Positions 27,786 to 36,286 of a stretch of DNA of 64,000 bases are shown piece by piece. Every line of letters starts with the position of its first letter. The stretch's first letter is position 1. Source of the DNA: Rhodocaloribacter litoris (GTDB lineage: Bacteria > Bacteroidota > Rhodothermia > Rhodothermales > ISCAR-4553). The notes below the pieces were generated by a model, which saw nothing but the letters and a program-made list of their open reading frames with translations, was not told the DNA's origin and did no database searches. A program made the position numbers and the translations under genes. Where the stretch lies: positions 2,151,759-2,215,758 of the forward strand of contig NZ_CP076718.1 of the NCBI RefSeq assembly GCF_011682235.2, in the 5' to 3' direction.

Positions 27786-30700
27786 ATGTGGACCCCGACA
27801 ACCGACATTGTCCGTGATCTCGAACTCAAGCGGGCTGCCCAGCTGTCGCCGGCCGACCGTCCGGCCTTCGACGCGGCGGCGCTGGTAGCCGGTCTGGAAC
27901 CCGGGCGGCTTCTGTTTCTCCACGAAGAAGCGGGCCACGACGTCCGCTTCGAGCCGGCGGCGCTGGCCGCCCTCGTCGCCGAGGCCTGGATCACGGCTCG
28001 TCTGGCCGCCGGGCACCCGGCCGACGCCGAGACGGGGGGAGCGTTCGTGCGGCGGGTGGTCCGGGAGGTACTCGCGCACCTGGACACCTTCCCGTCCGAG
28101 GCCCGTCCTACTTTCGCCGACGTCGTGGCCCTGACCGAACGTACCCTTCTCGAAGCCGGTGCGCTCGACGTGGCCCGGGCACTCGTGATCCACCGCGCCG
28201 CCGCCGTGCCGGCCGGTCCCGCCGTGCCAGGCACGATGCCCCGGCTCATCCGGCGCAACGGGCAGGTGGTCACCTGGAATCCCGCGAAGATCGAACGAGC
28301 CGTGCGCAAGGCGTTCCTCTCGTGCCGGCTCGACTCGTCTCCCGCCGCCGACATCGCCCTGCGCGTGACGGAGCGCGCCGGCAAGCTCGGGCTTACCTAC
28401 GTGCCTATCGAGACCGTGCAGGACCTCGTCCAGGAAGAGCTCCTGCTGGCCGGACACGCGCGCGTCGCGGAGGCCTATATCACCTATCGCGCCGAGCGGG
28501 CCGTGCTCCGGGCCATGCAAGCCGCCCGGACCGCGGAGGTACAGGAGACGCTTATCGAGGTGGTCGAGACGGATGGTACCTCGACGCTGTGGGACGGAGA
28601 GGAGCTGCGTGCGCGGATCCGGCTGGCCACGGCCGGGCTCGACCTGTGCCTGGGCGAGGCAGAGATTGAACGGCACCTGCGCCGCAGTATTGCCCACGGC
28701 ATCAGCCGTACCGATCTGAAGACGACGATCTTGCTGAATGCAAAGGCCCTCCTGGAACGCGATGCCGACTTTGCCCGCTTTGCCGGGCGCATCCTGCTCG
28801 GTTATATCTATGAAGAAACGATCGGCTGGAGCCTGGAACGTGATGGACTCGCCGGGCTAAAGGCGTGCCACGAACGCGCCTTCGAAGGCTACCTCCGGCA
28901 CGGCGTCGAGATCGAGCGCCTCGATCCCGCCCTGCTCGACTACGACCTGGAGCGCCTGGCCACCGCCCTGGATCCCATGGCCGATCTCGACTTCGATTAT
29001 CTGGGCCTTCAGACACTCTACGACCGCTACCTGCTCGTCGACAAGACCACCGGCACGCCTCGCCGGATCGAAGCGCCTCAGTTTTTCTGGATGCGGGTGG
29101 CTATGGGACTCTTCCTGAACGAAGACGGAGATCGCGAGGCAAGGGTGCTGGACCTCTACCGGCTCTACCGGGAGCGCCGCTTCTGCTCTTCTACCCCGAC
29201 CCTGTTCAACAGCGGCACACGACATCCGCAGCTTTCCTCCTGTTACCTCTACAAGGTGGACGATTCCCTGGAGTCGATCATGATCCGGGGCATCGCCGAG
29301 AACGCCTTCCTCTCGAAGTGGGCCGGCGGCCTCGGCGGCTCGTGGACGGCCGTGCGCGGTACCGGCAGCCACATCCGTGGCACCAACGGGGAGAGCCAGG
29401 GGGTTATCCCCTTCCTCAAGCTGCATAACGACCAGCTTGTGGCCGTCAACCAGGGCGGCAAGCGGGCCGGCTCCGGCTGTGCCTACCTCGAGGTCTGGCA
29501 CAACGACATCTTTGATTTCCTCGAACTGCGCCGCAACACGGGCGACGAACGCCGCCGCACCCATGACCTGAACACAGCCTGCTGGATCCCGGATCTGTTC
29601 ATGCAGCGCGTGGAGGCCCGGCAACACTGGACCCTTTTCCGGTCCAGCGATGTGCCTGACCTGCACGAGTGCTACGGCCGGGCCTTTCGCACACGCTACG
29701 AGCACTACGAGCAGCTCGTGGATGAAGGCAAGCTCTGGGGCCGCCGCATCGAAGCCCTCGAACTGTGGAAAGAGATGCTGCGGATGCTCTTCGAGACGGG
29801 ACACCCCTGGATGACGTTCAAAGACCCGTGCAACGTGCGTAGTCCCCAGGATCACGCCGGGGTGGTGCATTCGAGTAACCTGTGCACCGAGATCACGCTG
29901 AACACCAGCGCCGACGAGACCGCCGTGTGCAACCTCGGCTCCGTCGTGCTCGACCGCCACCTGCTGCCCGACGGCACACTCGACCATGAGCGGCTCCGCG
30001 AGACGATCCGCATCGCCGTCCGGGCCCTCGATAACGTCATCGACCTCAACTTCTACCCGACCGAGGCGGCGCGCCGGTCGAACCTGCGACACCGGCCCAT
30101 CGGGCTCGGTGTGATGGGCCTTCAGTACGCACTCTATGCCCGGGGTCATGCCTTCGGTTCGCCGGAAGCCGTCGCCTTCTCGGACGAGATGATGGAGGCC
30201 GTCGCCTACTATGCCTACGAGGCGTCAAGCGACCTCGCGGCCGAACGGGGGACCTATCCGAGCTATCAGGGCTCCAAGTGGGACCGCGGCCTCCTGCCCC
30301 AGGACACGCTCGATCTGCTGGAAGCCGAGCGGGGCGAACCCATCAACGTACCTCGCGGCGGCCGGCTCGACTGGACACCCCTCCGCGAGAAGATCGCGCG
30401 CCAGGGGATGCGCAACTCGAACGTGCTGGCCATCGCCCCCACGGCCACCATCTCAAACATCATGGGGACCTCGCCCTGCATCGAACCGCTCTACAAGAAC
30501 CTCTACGTCAAAAGCAATCTTTCGGGGGATTTTGTCGTGCTCAACCCGTATCTGGTCCGCGACCTGAAAGCCCACGGGTTGTGGTCGGAGGAAATGGTCG
30601 ACCAGTTGAAATACTTCGATGGAGATCTGAGCCAGGTCGATGGCATCCCCGAAGAGCTCCGAGACCGCTATCGAACAGCCTTCCAGATCGATCCGCACGC

Positions 30701-30980
30701 CCTCATCGACGCGGCAGCACGTCGACAGAAGTGGATTGACCAGAGCCAGTCGCTCAACCTGTTCCTGGCTGAGCCCGACATGAAAACGCTCAGCCATATG
30801 TACCGTCACGCCTGGCACGCCGGGCTCAAAACCACCTACTATCTGCGCACGCTGGGAGCCTCGCATATCGAGAAAGCGACGGTGGAACGGGTGGCCGCTG
30901 CCGCCACGGATCGGGACGACCCGAACGCTTGTAGCCTGGATGTGCTGCTGAACGGGGGTACCTGCGAGGCCTGCCAGTAG
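27786..30980 (+). CDS. nrdA: Ribonucleoside-diphosphate reductase large subunit
   Basis: A 1064-residue catalytic subunit that reduces ribonucleotides. Residues about 50-140 look like a degenerate ATP-cone and 152-240 a regular one (MPRLIRRNGQVVTWNPAKIERAVRKAF). Then comes the ten-stranded barrel with PTLFNSG, the active-site region SSNLCTEI and CNLGSV, and NVLAIAPTATISNI. The C-terminal shuttle cysteines are CEAC, four residues before the end. The length and the extra N-terminal cone resemble the long chlamydial NrdA that pairs with class Ic NrdB. It lies 66 bases after nrdB, in the same riboswitch-controlled operon. ATG 27786 gives the full N-terminus. Confidence 0.96.
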   Translation: MWTPTTDIVRDLELKRAAQLSPADRPAFDAAALVAGLEPGRLLFLHEEAGHDVRFEPAALAALVAEAWITARLAAGHPADAETGGAFVRRVVREVLAHLDTFPSEARPTFADVVALTERTLLEAGALDVARALVIHRAAAVPAGPAVPGTMPRLIRRNGQVVTWNPAKIERAVRKAFLSCRLDSSPAADIALRVTERAGKLGLTYVPIETVQDLVQEELLLAGHARVAEAYITYRAERAVLRAMQAARTAEVQETLIEVVETDGTSTLWDGEELRARIRLATAGLDLCLGEAEIERHLRRSIAHGISRTDLKTTILLNAKALLERDADFARFAGRILLGYIYEETIGWSLERDGLAGLKACHERAFEGYLRHGVEIERLDPALLDYDLERLATALDPMADLDFDYLGLQTLYDRYLLVDKTTGTPRRIEAPQFFWMRVAMGLFLNEDGDREARVLDLYRLYRERRFCSSTPTLFNSGTRHPQLSSCYLYKVDDSLESIMIRGIAENAFLSKWAGGLGGSWTAVRGTGSHIRGTNGESQGVIPFLKLHNDQLVAVNQGGKRAGSGCAYLEVWHNDIFDFLELRRNTGDERRRTHDLNTACWIPDLFMQRVEARQHWTLFRSSDVPDLHECYGRAFRTRYEHYEQLVDEGKLWGRRIEALELWKEMLRMLFETGHPWMTFKDPCNVRSPQDHAGVVHSSNLCTEITLNTSADETAVCNLGSVVLDRHLLPDGTLDHERLRETIRIAVRALDNVIDLNFYPTEAARRSNLRHRPIGLGVMGLQYALYARGHAFGSPEAVAFSDEMMEAVAYYAYEASSDLAAERGTYPSYQGSKWDRGLLPQDTLDLLEAERGEPINVPRGGRLDWTPLREKIARQGMRNSNVLAIAPTATISNIMGTSPCIEPLYKNLYVKSNLSGDFVVLNPYLVRDLKAHGLWSEEMVDQLKYFDGDLSQVDGIPEELRDRYRTAFQIDPHALIDAAARRQKWIDQSQSLNLFLAEPDMKTLSHMYRHAWHAGLKTTYYLRTLGASHIEKATVERVAAAATDRDDPNACSLDVLLNGGTCEACQ

Positions 30981-31248
30981 CCCCGCCCGGTTCGGACCGT
31001 GTGCCGTTTTTCTCGCAGGCGCACGCCGAGTGCGCCGTCTCCCCGGAACGCCCCCTGTCTTTCTCGCGGGGGGACGGCTGACGGAACGTGGGATCCGTGC
31101 CCCCGGCTTACCTCATTCATCGGAGCACGTGTTCGATGGTGGCGGTGAAGGGAAGATGCCTGAACCACGTGCACCGGGGTACATTCTTCGGAATCCAGGG
31201 AGCAAGGACGTGTTATCTGGATCTTCTTCGAACGATACGCGACGTTGA

Positions 31249-31707
31249 ATGATGGACCATACATCAGACTCCGCCAGCCGTTGCACCGCGGAGACACGGA
31301 TGGCGTTTACGGTCTTTCCCGGCAACACCAACCATTACGATACCCTCTTCGGCGGGACGGCGATGGCGTGGATGGATCAGGCCGCGTTCATTTGCGCGAC
31401 CCGCTGGTGCCGCCGGAAGGTCGTTACGGTGCACATTGGCGAGATCGATTTCCGTCACGCCGTGCCGGAGGGGTCGATCGTCGAACTCGTGGCCCGCGTG
31501 GTCAAGACCGGTCGGAGCTCGATGACGATCCGTGTCGAGATGTTCGTCGAGCCGATGGACCGGGAGGACCGGCTGCTGGCAACATCGGGCGAGTTCGTAA
31601 TGGTCGCGCTCGACAGCCTCGGCCAGCCCGCTGCCGTGACTCCGCTCGAAGCTCCCGGGATTAATGCTCCGGACAGTTCCAGGGAGGCTGGTGCCAATCA
31701 AACATAG
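31249..31707 (+). CDS. Hotdog-fold acyl-CoA thioesterase (YciA-like)
   Basis: A 152-residue hotdog-fold protein that would hydrolyse acyl-CoA thioesters. The family motif is clear: PGNTNHYDTLFGGTAMAWMDQAAFICA, where the NxxxTLFGG segment and the aspartate at the start of the hot-dog helix mark the active site. It is followed by VTVHIGEIDFRHAVPEGSIVELVARV. The acyl chain specificity cannot be told. The double ATG at 31249/31252 is used; upstream a 268-base intergenic region after nrdA holds only weak hairpins. Confidence 0.9.
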   Translation: MMDHTSDSASRCTAETRMAFTVFPGNTNHYDTLFGGTAMAWMDQAAFICATRWCRRKVVTVHIGEIDFRHAVPEGSIVELVARVVKTGRSSMTIRVEMFVEPMDREDRLLATSGEFVMVALDSLGQPAAVTPLEAPGINAPDSSREAGANQT

Positions 31708-31831
31708 GCCGTAGTTCTGCCGGCCGCCTTGCCGGCCCGGCCCCCTGAGCCCCTGCCCGGAAGGCCGCCAACCGGTGGAACCGTGCCCTCGGCCCCGCGT
31801 GCTAACCCTCCGCAAAAAGAGAGGCGACGGC

Positions 31832-33385
31832 ATGAGCACGCAGCAGCACACGCAATCCCTGACGAGCATTCGCACCCTGGGCGAGTTGAAGGCGTCCGGC
31901 TACCGGGTCCTTTCGGTCAAGGACGAACTGCGCAAAAACCTGATTGCCCGGCTGCAGTGCGGTGAGGAGGTCTTCCCCGGTATCCTCGGCTTCGACCGCA
32001 CCGTCATCCCGCAGATCCAGAACGCCATCCTGGGGCGACACGACTTCATCCTGCTGGGCCTGCGGGGCCAGGCCAAAAGCCGCATCATCCGGATGATCCC
32101 CTCGCTCCTGGACGAGTACATCCCCGTCGTCGCGGGCAGCGAGCTCAACGACAACCCGTTCGCCCCCATCTCCAAGTACGCCCGCGACCTGGTGGCCGAG
32201 CGGGGCGACGAAACCCCCATCGCCTGGCTGCACCGCTCCAAGCGCTACGGCGAGAAGCTGGCCACGCCGGACACCACCATCGCCGACCTCATCGGCGACA
32301 TCGACCCGATCAAGGCCGCCCACCACCGCCTCACCTATGCCGACGAGGAAGTCATCCACTTCGGCATCATCCCCCGCACCAACCGCGGTATCTTCGCCAT
32401 CAACGAGCTGCCCGACCTCCAGCCCCGCATCCAGGTGGGCCTGCTCAACATCATGGAGGAGCAGGACATCCAGATCCGCGGCTTCAACGTCCGCTTCCCG
32501 CTCGACGTGCTGATGATCTTCACGGCCAACCCGGAGGACTACACCAACCGGGGCAACATCATCACGCCGCTCAAGGACCGCATCGACAGCCAGATCATCA
32601 CCCACTACCCGAAGGACCTCGAGACGGGCATCGCCATCACCCGGCAGGAGGCCTGGGAGGCACGGGACGGCCTCGCCCCCCGGGTGCACGTGCCGCACTA
32701 TTTCCGCGAAATCATCGAACAGATCGCCTTCGAGGCGCGGCAGAGCGAGTACGTGGACCAGAAGTCGGGCGTGTCGGTGCGCATGACGCGGGCGGCGCTG
32801 GAGGACCTGATCTCCGCCGCCGAGCGCCGTGCCCTGCTCGCCGGCGAGGCCGAGACGACGGCCCGCATCAGCGACCTGATCCACGTCGAGCCCGCCGTCA
32901 CGGGCAAGATCGAGCTGGTCTACGAAGGCGAGCAGGAGGGGGCGCAGAACGTGGCGCGGCTGCTCATCGGGCGGGCCGTCAAGGCCATCTTCCCCCGCTA
33001 CTTTCCCGACCCGTCGGACAAGCGGACCGGCCGCGCGCCCTATGAGAAGGTGCTGGCCTGGTTCGCCGGCGGGCGGCACGTCACCCTTCGTCCGGACATG
33101 CCGTTCGCCGACTACGCGAAGGCGCTCGACGCCGTCGACGGGCTGCGCGAGGTGGTCCGCCGTTTCACCGATCCGAAAACGCCCGCCGAGACGGCCTCCG
33201 CCATGGAGTTCGTCCTCGAAGCCCTGCACCAGAACTCGCTCATCGGGAAAGACCTGCTGGAGAGCGAGCAGACCTACAGCGACATCATGGGCTCGATGCT
33301 CTCCTCCCTGGGCAACCTGGACGACGACGACGAGGACGACGACGGCTTCGACGACGAGGACGACTTCTACCGGCGATACCGGTGA
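31832..33385 (+). CDS. AAA+ ATPase, magnesium chelatase ChlI/MoxR-like (COG1239 type)
   Basis: A 517-residue ATPase. The P-loop is a variant, LLGLRGQAKSRII, in which alanine precedes the lysine. The sensor and Walker B region GIFAINELPDLQPRIQVGLLNIMEE and the downstream IFTANPEDYTNRGNIITPLKDRI match the ChlI/MoxR-like helix-2-insert ATPases, which usually work with a VWA-domain partner to remodel or activate metalloproteins. No VWA gene follows; infA is convergent instead. The C-terminus is strongly acidic (DDDDEDDDGFDDED). ATG 31832 is preceded by GAGAGG, which decides the start over the longer frame. The target is unknown. Confidence 0.9.
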   Translation: MSTQQHTQSLTSIRTLGELKASGYRVLSVKDELRKNLIARLQCGEEVFPGILGFDRTVIPQIQNAILGRHDFILLGLRGQAKSRIIRMIPSLLDEYIPVVAGSELNDNPFAPISKYARDLVAERGDETPIAWLHRSKRYGEKLATPDTTIADLIGDIDPIKAAHHRLTYADEEVIHFGIIPRTNRGIFAINELPDLQPRIQVGLLNIMEEQDIQIRGFNVRFPLDVLMIFTANPEDYTNRGNIITPLKDRIDSQIITHYPKDLETGIAITRQEAWEARDGLAPRVHVPHYFREIIEQIAFEARQSEYVDQKSGVSVRMTRAALEDLISAAERRALLAGEAETTARISDLIHVEPAVTGKIELVYEGEQEGAQNVARLLIGRAVKAIFPRYFPDPSDKRTGRAPYEKVLAWFAGGRHVTLRPDMPFADYAKALDAVDGLREVVRRFTDPKTPAETASAMEFVLEALHQNSLIGKDLLESEQTYSDIMGSMLSSLGNLDDDDEDDDGFDDEDDFYRRYR

Positions 33386-33431
33386 GCACACGCCGGGCAG
33401 CCCCCGGAGGCACGACGCCGGAGAAACGGGC

Positions 33432-33470
33432 AAAAAAGAAGGAGGCCGCACGCCGCAGCGTGGCCTCCTT
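33432..33470 (-). terminator. Intrinsic terminator after infA
   Basis: AAGGAGGCC at 33439-33447 pairs with GGCCTCCTT at 33462-33470. Read on the minus strand the stem is followed by CTTTTTTG, a good terminator for infA. It may also slow transcription from the AAA+ gene on the plus strand. Confidence 0.8.
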
Positions 33471-33492
33471 GCCCAGGGAACCGGAGCGGGGG

Positions 33493-33714
33493 TCAGCCCT
33501 TGTACCGGTACACGATGCGTCCTTTCGTCAGGTCGTACGGGGACATCTCGACGTCCACGCGGTCGCCCGGGAGGATGCGGATGAAGTACTTGCGCATCTT
33601 GCCCGAGAGAAAACCCAGGATGGTGTGCCCGTTGTCGAGTTCGACGCGGAACTGGGCGTTGGGCAGGGCCTCGGTGACGAATCCTTCTTGCTTGATGGGT
33701 GCTTGCTTGGCCAT
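33493..33714 (-). CDS. infA: Translation initiation factor IF-1
   Basis: A 73-residue S1-like OB-fold protein. It reads [18 protein letters not shown], then [45 protein letters not shown], a near-complete match to IF-1. IF-1 binds the ribosomal A site on the 30S subunit during initiation. It stands alone here, away from the ribosomal protein operon, with its own terminator. ATG 33714 is the family start. The 223-base region upstream holds no recognisable gene. Confidence 0.96.
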   Translation of the reverse strand: MAKQAPIKQEGFVTEALPNAQFRVELDNGHTILGFLSGKMRKYFIRILPGDRVDVEMSPYDLTKGRIVYRYKG

Positions 33715-33937
33715 GAAACAGGGTGCCTCCGCTCGTTGATGAATCTTCCGTCTTCGCCGCACCCTCCCGTCTCTTACAACGAAAAAATGCGCACGTGGAG
33801 GAGGTGTACGGGCGGGGCGGGGTAAAAGGTCCCCCGGTCGTAGGTCAGGGACCGGCATGGCGCAGGTCTGCCGGCTCAGCAAACGCTTTGGCAGCTTCTG
33901 TGAGCATCGAAAAGCATCCGGATGAATCCTATGAACT

Positions 33938-34291
33938 TCAAAAGTGGAAACGAATGGCTTCGCGGTCGATCTCGATGAACACATGATCGGCAAAGCCGGT
34001 AATCAGCGTTTCGAGGTTCCGGAGAAATAGCCGCTCCAACTCAGCATTCGGGATGTTACCTGTGGCGACGAGCAACAGCTTGTGGGGTACACCTTTCACG
34101 ATCAGGGAGTCGACGAAGTCGGTGTCTTTCGTAATCAGGACACGTTCCTCACGCATCGAAAGCCGATTGAGTTCTGCATCCGGGGTGCGGTTACCGAGCG
34201 GCAGGTCCAGCGTATGCACCGCGTCGTGCCCCAGGGCACGGAGCTGAAGGCTGAGTCGGTGAGGAAGCTGGGCATCGACCAGAAATTTCAT
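33938..34291 (-). CDS. DUF5615 PIN-like protein, probable toxin
   Basis: A 117-residue protein of the DUF5615 (Mut7-C/PIN-like) family. The N-terminal [10 protein letters not shown] supplies the first acidic residue, and [17 protein letters not shown] the conserved D-x-D-F region of the predicted nuclease. The start ATG overlaps the TGA of the upstream DUF433 gene, the usual antitoxin-toxin order for this pair. It lies in an AT-richer stretch than its neighbours, which suggests acquisition. The RNA target is unknown. Confidence 0.87.
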   Translation of the reverse strand: MKFLVDAQLPHRLSLQLRALGHDAVHTLDLPLGNRTPDAELNRLSMREERVLITKDTDFVDSLIVKGVPHKLLLVATGNIPNAELERLFLRNLETLITGFADHVFIEIDREAIRFHF

Positions 34292-34515
34292 GCCGCTACC
34301 GCCTGCACGCGTTTGATCTGGCTGAGCCGCGCCGCATAGGCCAGCACGGCCAGAATATCTTCATATTCGAGATCTTCGTAGTCGGCCAGAATTTCCTGGG
34401 GCGTCATACCGGAGCTAAGCAATTCGAGAATGGTCTCGACGGGATAGCGCAAACCCCGTACACAGGGTTTGCCGTGACAGATCGCAGGATCTATGGTGAT
34501 GCGCTCAAGGGCCAT
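34288..34515 (-). CDS. DUF433 antitoxin-like protein
   Basis: A 75-residue DUF433 protein with the family pattern ITIDPAICHGKPCVRGLRYPVETILELLSSGMTPQEILADY, a small winged-helix-like fold. Such proteins are antitoxins or regulators for adjacent DUF5615 nucleases. The stop overlaps the toxin start (ATGA). ATG 34515 is chosen because the family begins with the strand right after it; the frame is open for 12 more codons upstream. Confidence 0.87.
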   Translation of the reverse strand: MALERITIDPAICHGKPCVRGLRYPVETILELLSSGMTPQEILADYEDLEYEDILAVLAYAARLSQIKRVQAVAA

Positions 34516-34686
34516 TGTTTTAGAAACTTGGTATACAGTGACTGGCGTCATAATGACGCCTCGTCACGGGCAGAGATCCCCCCGGGTGGTTGCCGGTCTT
34601 CAGATGCCGAAACCGGAGCAGCACGACGCCGCCATTGTCCGGCAGAAATTCAACGGGGCGGGGCGACGCGGAACCGGGGCGATGCC

Positions 34687-34694
34687 TATCTTTG
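34687..34694 (+). promoter_or_regulatory. -7 box candidate (TATCTTTG)
   Basis: TATCTTTG fits the Bacteroidetes TAnnTTTG -7 element exactly. It lies only 15 bases before ATG 34709, so the transcript would be nearly leaderless unless ATG 34730 is used. No TTG is found at the expected -33 distance. Confidence 0.35.
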
Positions 34695-34708
34695 GATAGT
34701 TTTGTAGA

Positions 34709-35356
34709 ATGTCAACCCTGTGCAAAACCATGCCTGCCTCCTCTTCTCCCGGTGATCCGCTCCTGACGCTGAAGCAGGCGGCCGCGCGGCTGAGCGTCCA
34801 CCCGACGACGCTGCGCCGCTGGGCGGACCAGGGGGCCATCCCGGTGGTCGTCACGCCGGGCGGGCACCGGCGTTTCCCGCGCTCGGCCGTCGAGCAGCTG
34901 CGCATCCAGCGGCGGGGCGACACGGGCGAGCCGGTGGGCAAGGCCCTGGCCGAGCGGGCCCTGACGCACACCCGCGCCGAGATCGCCGGGCACCGCGACG
35001 AGCGCTGGCTGGCCGAACTCGACGAGCACGACCGGGAGGAGAAACGCCTCCTCGGCCAGCGCGTGATGGGCCTGATGATGCAGTACATCTCGCTCGAAGG
35101 CGACGACGGCGCCGACCTGCTCGCAGAGGCGCGCGCGCTGGGCCACGTCTACGCCGAGAGCGCCCGGCATTCGGGCCTGAGCCTGACAGAGGCCATCCAG
35201 GCCACCCTGTTCTTCCGGGATCAGATCGTGGAGTCGGCCATCATGTTGCCGGAGACCACCCGAGGTCGCACCACCACGAACCGCCGCCTGCTTCGCCGGA
35301 TCAACACCTTCCTCAACACCATCCAGCTCGCCATCACCGAAGCGTACGAGCGCTGA
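34709..35356 (+). CDS. MerR/excisionase-type HTH transcriptional regulator
   Basis: A 215-residue protein. Residues 18-60 form a MerR/BldC-like helix-turn-helix (LTLKQAAARLSVHPTTLRRWADQG, then PGGHRRFPRSAVEQL). The C-terminal 110 residues are helical and charged and contain LFFRDQIVESAIM and LLRRINTFLNTIQLAI, resembling an RsbR-N-like or haem-free globin-type sensor bundle. It probably binds DNA as a dimer in response to an unknown signal. It starts at ATG 34709 or 34730 and is followed ten bases later by an acetyltransferase gene, with which it may be co-transcribed. Confidence 0.8.
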   Translation: MSTLCKTMPASSSPGDPLLTLKQAAARLSVHPTTLRRWADQGAIPVVVTPGGHRRFPRSAVEQLRIQRRGDTGEPVGKALAERALTHTRAEIAGHRDERWLAELDEHDREEKRLLGQRVMGLMMQYISLEGDDGADLLAEARALGHVYAESARHSGLSLTEAIQATLFFRDQIVESAIMLPETTRGRTTTNRRLLRRINTFLNTIQLAITEAYER

Positions 35357-35365
35357 CAGCACCTC

Positions 35366-35881
35366 ATGCCCGCTTTTCGCCTGCGCCCCGCCACGCCGGA
35401 CGACGCCGGCACCCTGGTCGACCTGATCCGGGGGCTGGCCGAATACGAACGCCTCTCGCACGAGGCACGACCCGACGCCGGCGCCCTCCGCCGCCAGCTT
35501 GCACCGGAGGCCACGCCCCCCCTCGAAGCCTTCATCGCCGAGGACGAGGAGGGCAGGGCCCTCGGTTTTGCCCTGTATTTCTACCACTACTCGACGTTCT
35601 TGACCGCCTGGGGGCTGTACCTGGAGGACCTCTACGTCGTGCCTGAAGCCCGGGGACAGGGCATCGGCTTCGCCCTGTTGAAACGCCTGGCCGAGGTCGC
35701 CGTCGAACGGGGGTGCCCCCGCCTCGAATGGAGCGTGCTGGACTGGAACGAGACGGCGATCCGCTTCTACGAAAAGCTGGGCGCCCGCCCAATGGACGAC
35801 TGGACGACGATGCGCCTGACGGGCCCGGCGCTCGAACACCTGGGCCGGCCTGCGGAGCCGCGCGCAACCCCGGCCGGCTGA
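35366..35881 (+). CDS. GNAT family N-acetyltransferase
   Basis: A 171-residue GNAT enzyme. The acetyl-CoA binding motif A is LYVVPEARGQGIGFALLKRLAEVAVERG (R/Q-x-x-G-x-G/A as RGQGIG), preceded by YLEDLYV and followed by LDWNETAIRFYEKLGARP, the classic motif B. The closest group by overall form is the spermidine/spermine or thialysine acetyltransferase-like set (LRPATPDDAGTLVDLIRGLAEYE). The substrate is not determined. It directly follows the HTH regulator. Confidence 0.92.
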   Translation: MPAFRLRPATPDDAGTLVDLIRGLAEYERLSHEARPDAGALRRQLAPEATPPLEAFIAEDEEGRALGFALYFYHYSTFLTAWGLYLEDLYVVPEARGQGIGFALLKRLAEVAVERGCPRLEWSVLDWNETAIRFYEKLGARPMDDWTTMRLTGPALEHLGRPAEPRATPAG

Positions 35882-35891
35882 CGTCAGCCGC

Positions 35892-36128
35892 TCATTCCGG
35901 CACGATCTGCCCCTGGCAGTTGATCCGCTCACCCGGCCCCGGCGGCCGCGTCGGGGCATCACCCGGGCTCAGCGGCGGGTCACAGTCCTTTGGCACATAG
36001 TGGGTATGATTGCCGTGGGGGACCTCGAAGTAGGGCCGGTCGTCGAAGACCCCCATCGAGTCGGCCAGCACCAGGCCAAAGAAGGCCAGAACGACGGCGA
36101 GAAGCGCCCAGCGAAGCGGTTTACGCAT
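35892..36128 (-). CDS. Small membrane-anchored hypothetical protein
   Basis: A 78-residue protein with one N-terminal membrane segment (WALLAVVLAFFGLVLA) and a short proline-rich extracytoplasmic tail containing HGNHTHYVPKDC and two cysteines. I do not recognise it. ATG 36128 is chosen since the hydrophobic stretch follows immediately; the frame extends 18 codons upstream. It is convergent with the acetyltransferase gene and divergent from the TonB-dependent receptor gene. Confidence 0.6.
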   Translation of the reverse strand: MRKPLRWALLAVVLAFFGLVLADSMGVFDDRPYFEVPHGNHTHYVPKDCDPPLSPGDAPTRPPGPGERINCQGQIVPE

Positions 36129-36286
36129 CCGAGAACGTGGACCTGATGTTCGTATTCCGGCGCACGGAACATCCGGCTGCACCGGCGGCTTATGGTTTCG
36201 TATCCGCCCACGGCGCCTGCGGTTCCGGCGGAAAAAACTGTTTATCGCGAAGTCCTGCGGCCTGAAGCATGGGAGGTGTTGATATC

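Noticed and set aside
26001..28697. An 898-codon minus-strand frame covering the riboswitch, nrdB and the start of nrdA
   Set aside because: It runs antisense to well-defined genes and through a structured RNA; it is a GC-frame shadow.
30981..31036. Hairpins after nrdA (CGGTTCGGACCG and GGCGCA...TGCGCC) as a terminator
   Set aside because: The stems are short and the T-run after the first is displaced; the evidence is too weak to call a terminator.
31802..33451. A 549-codon minus-strand frame opposite the AAA+ ATPase
   Set aside because: It is antisense to a clear ATPase gene and lacks recognisable motifs.
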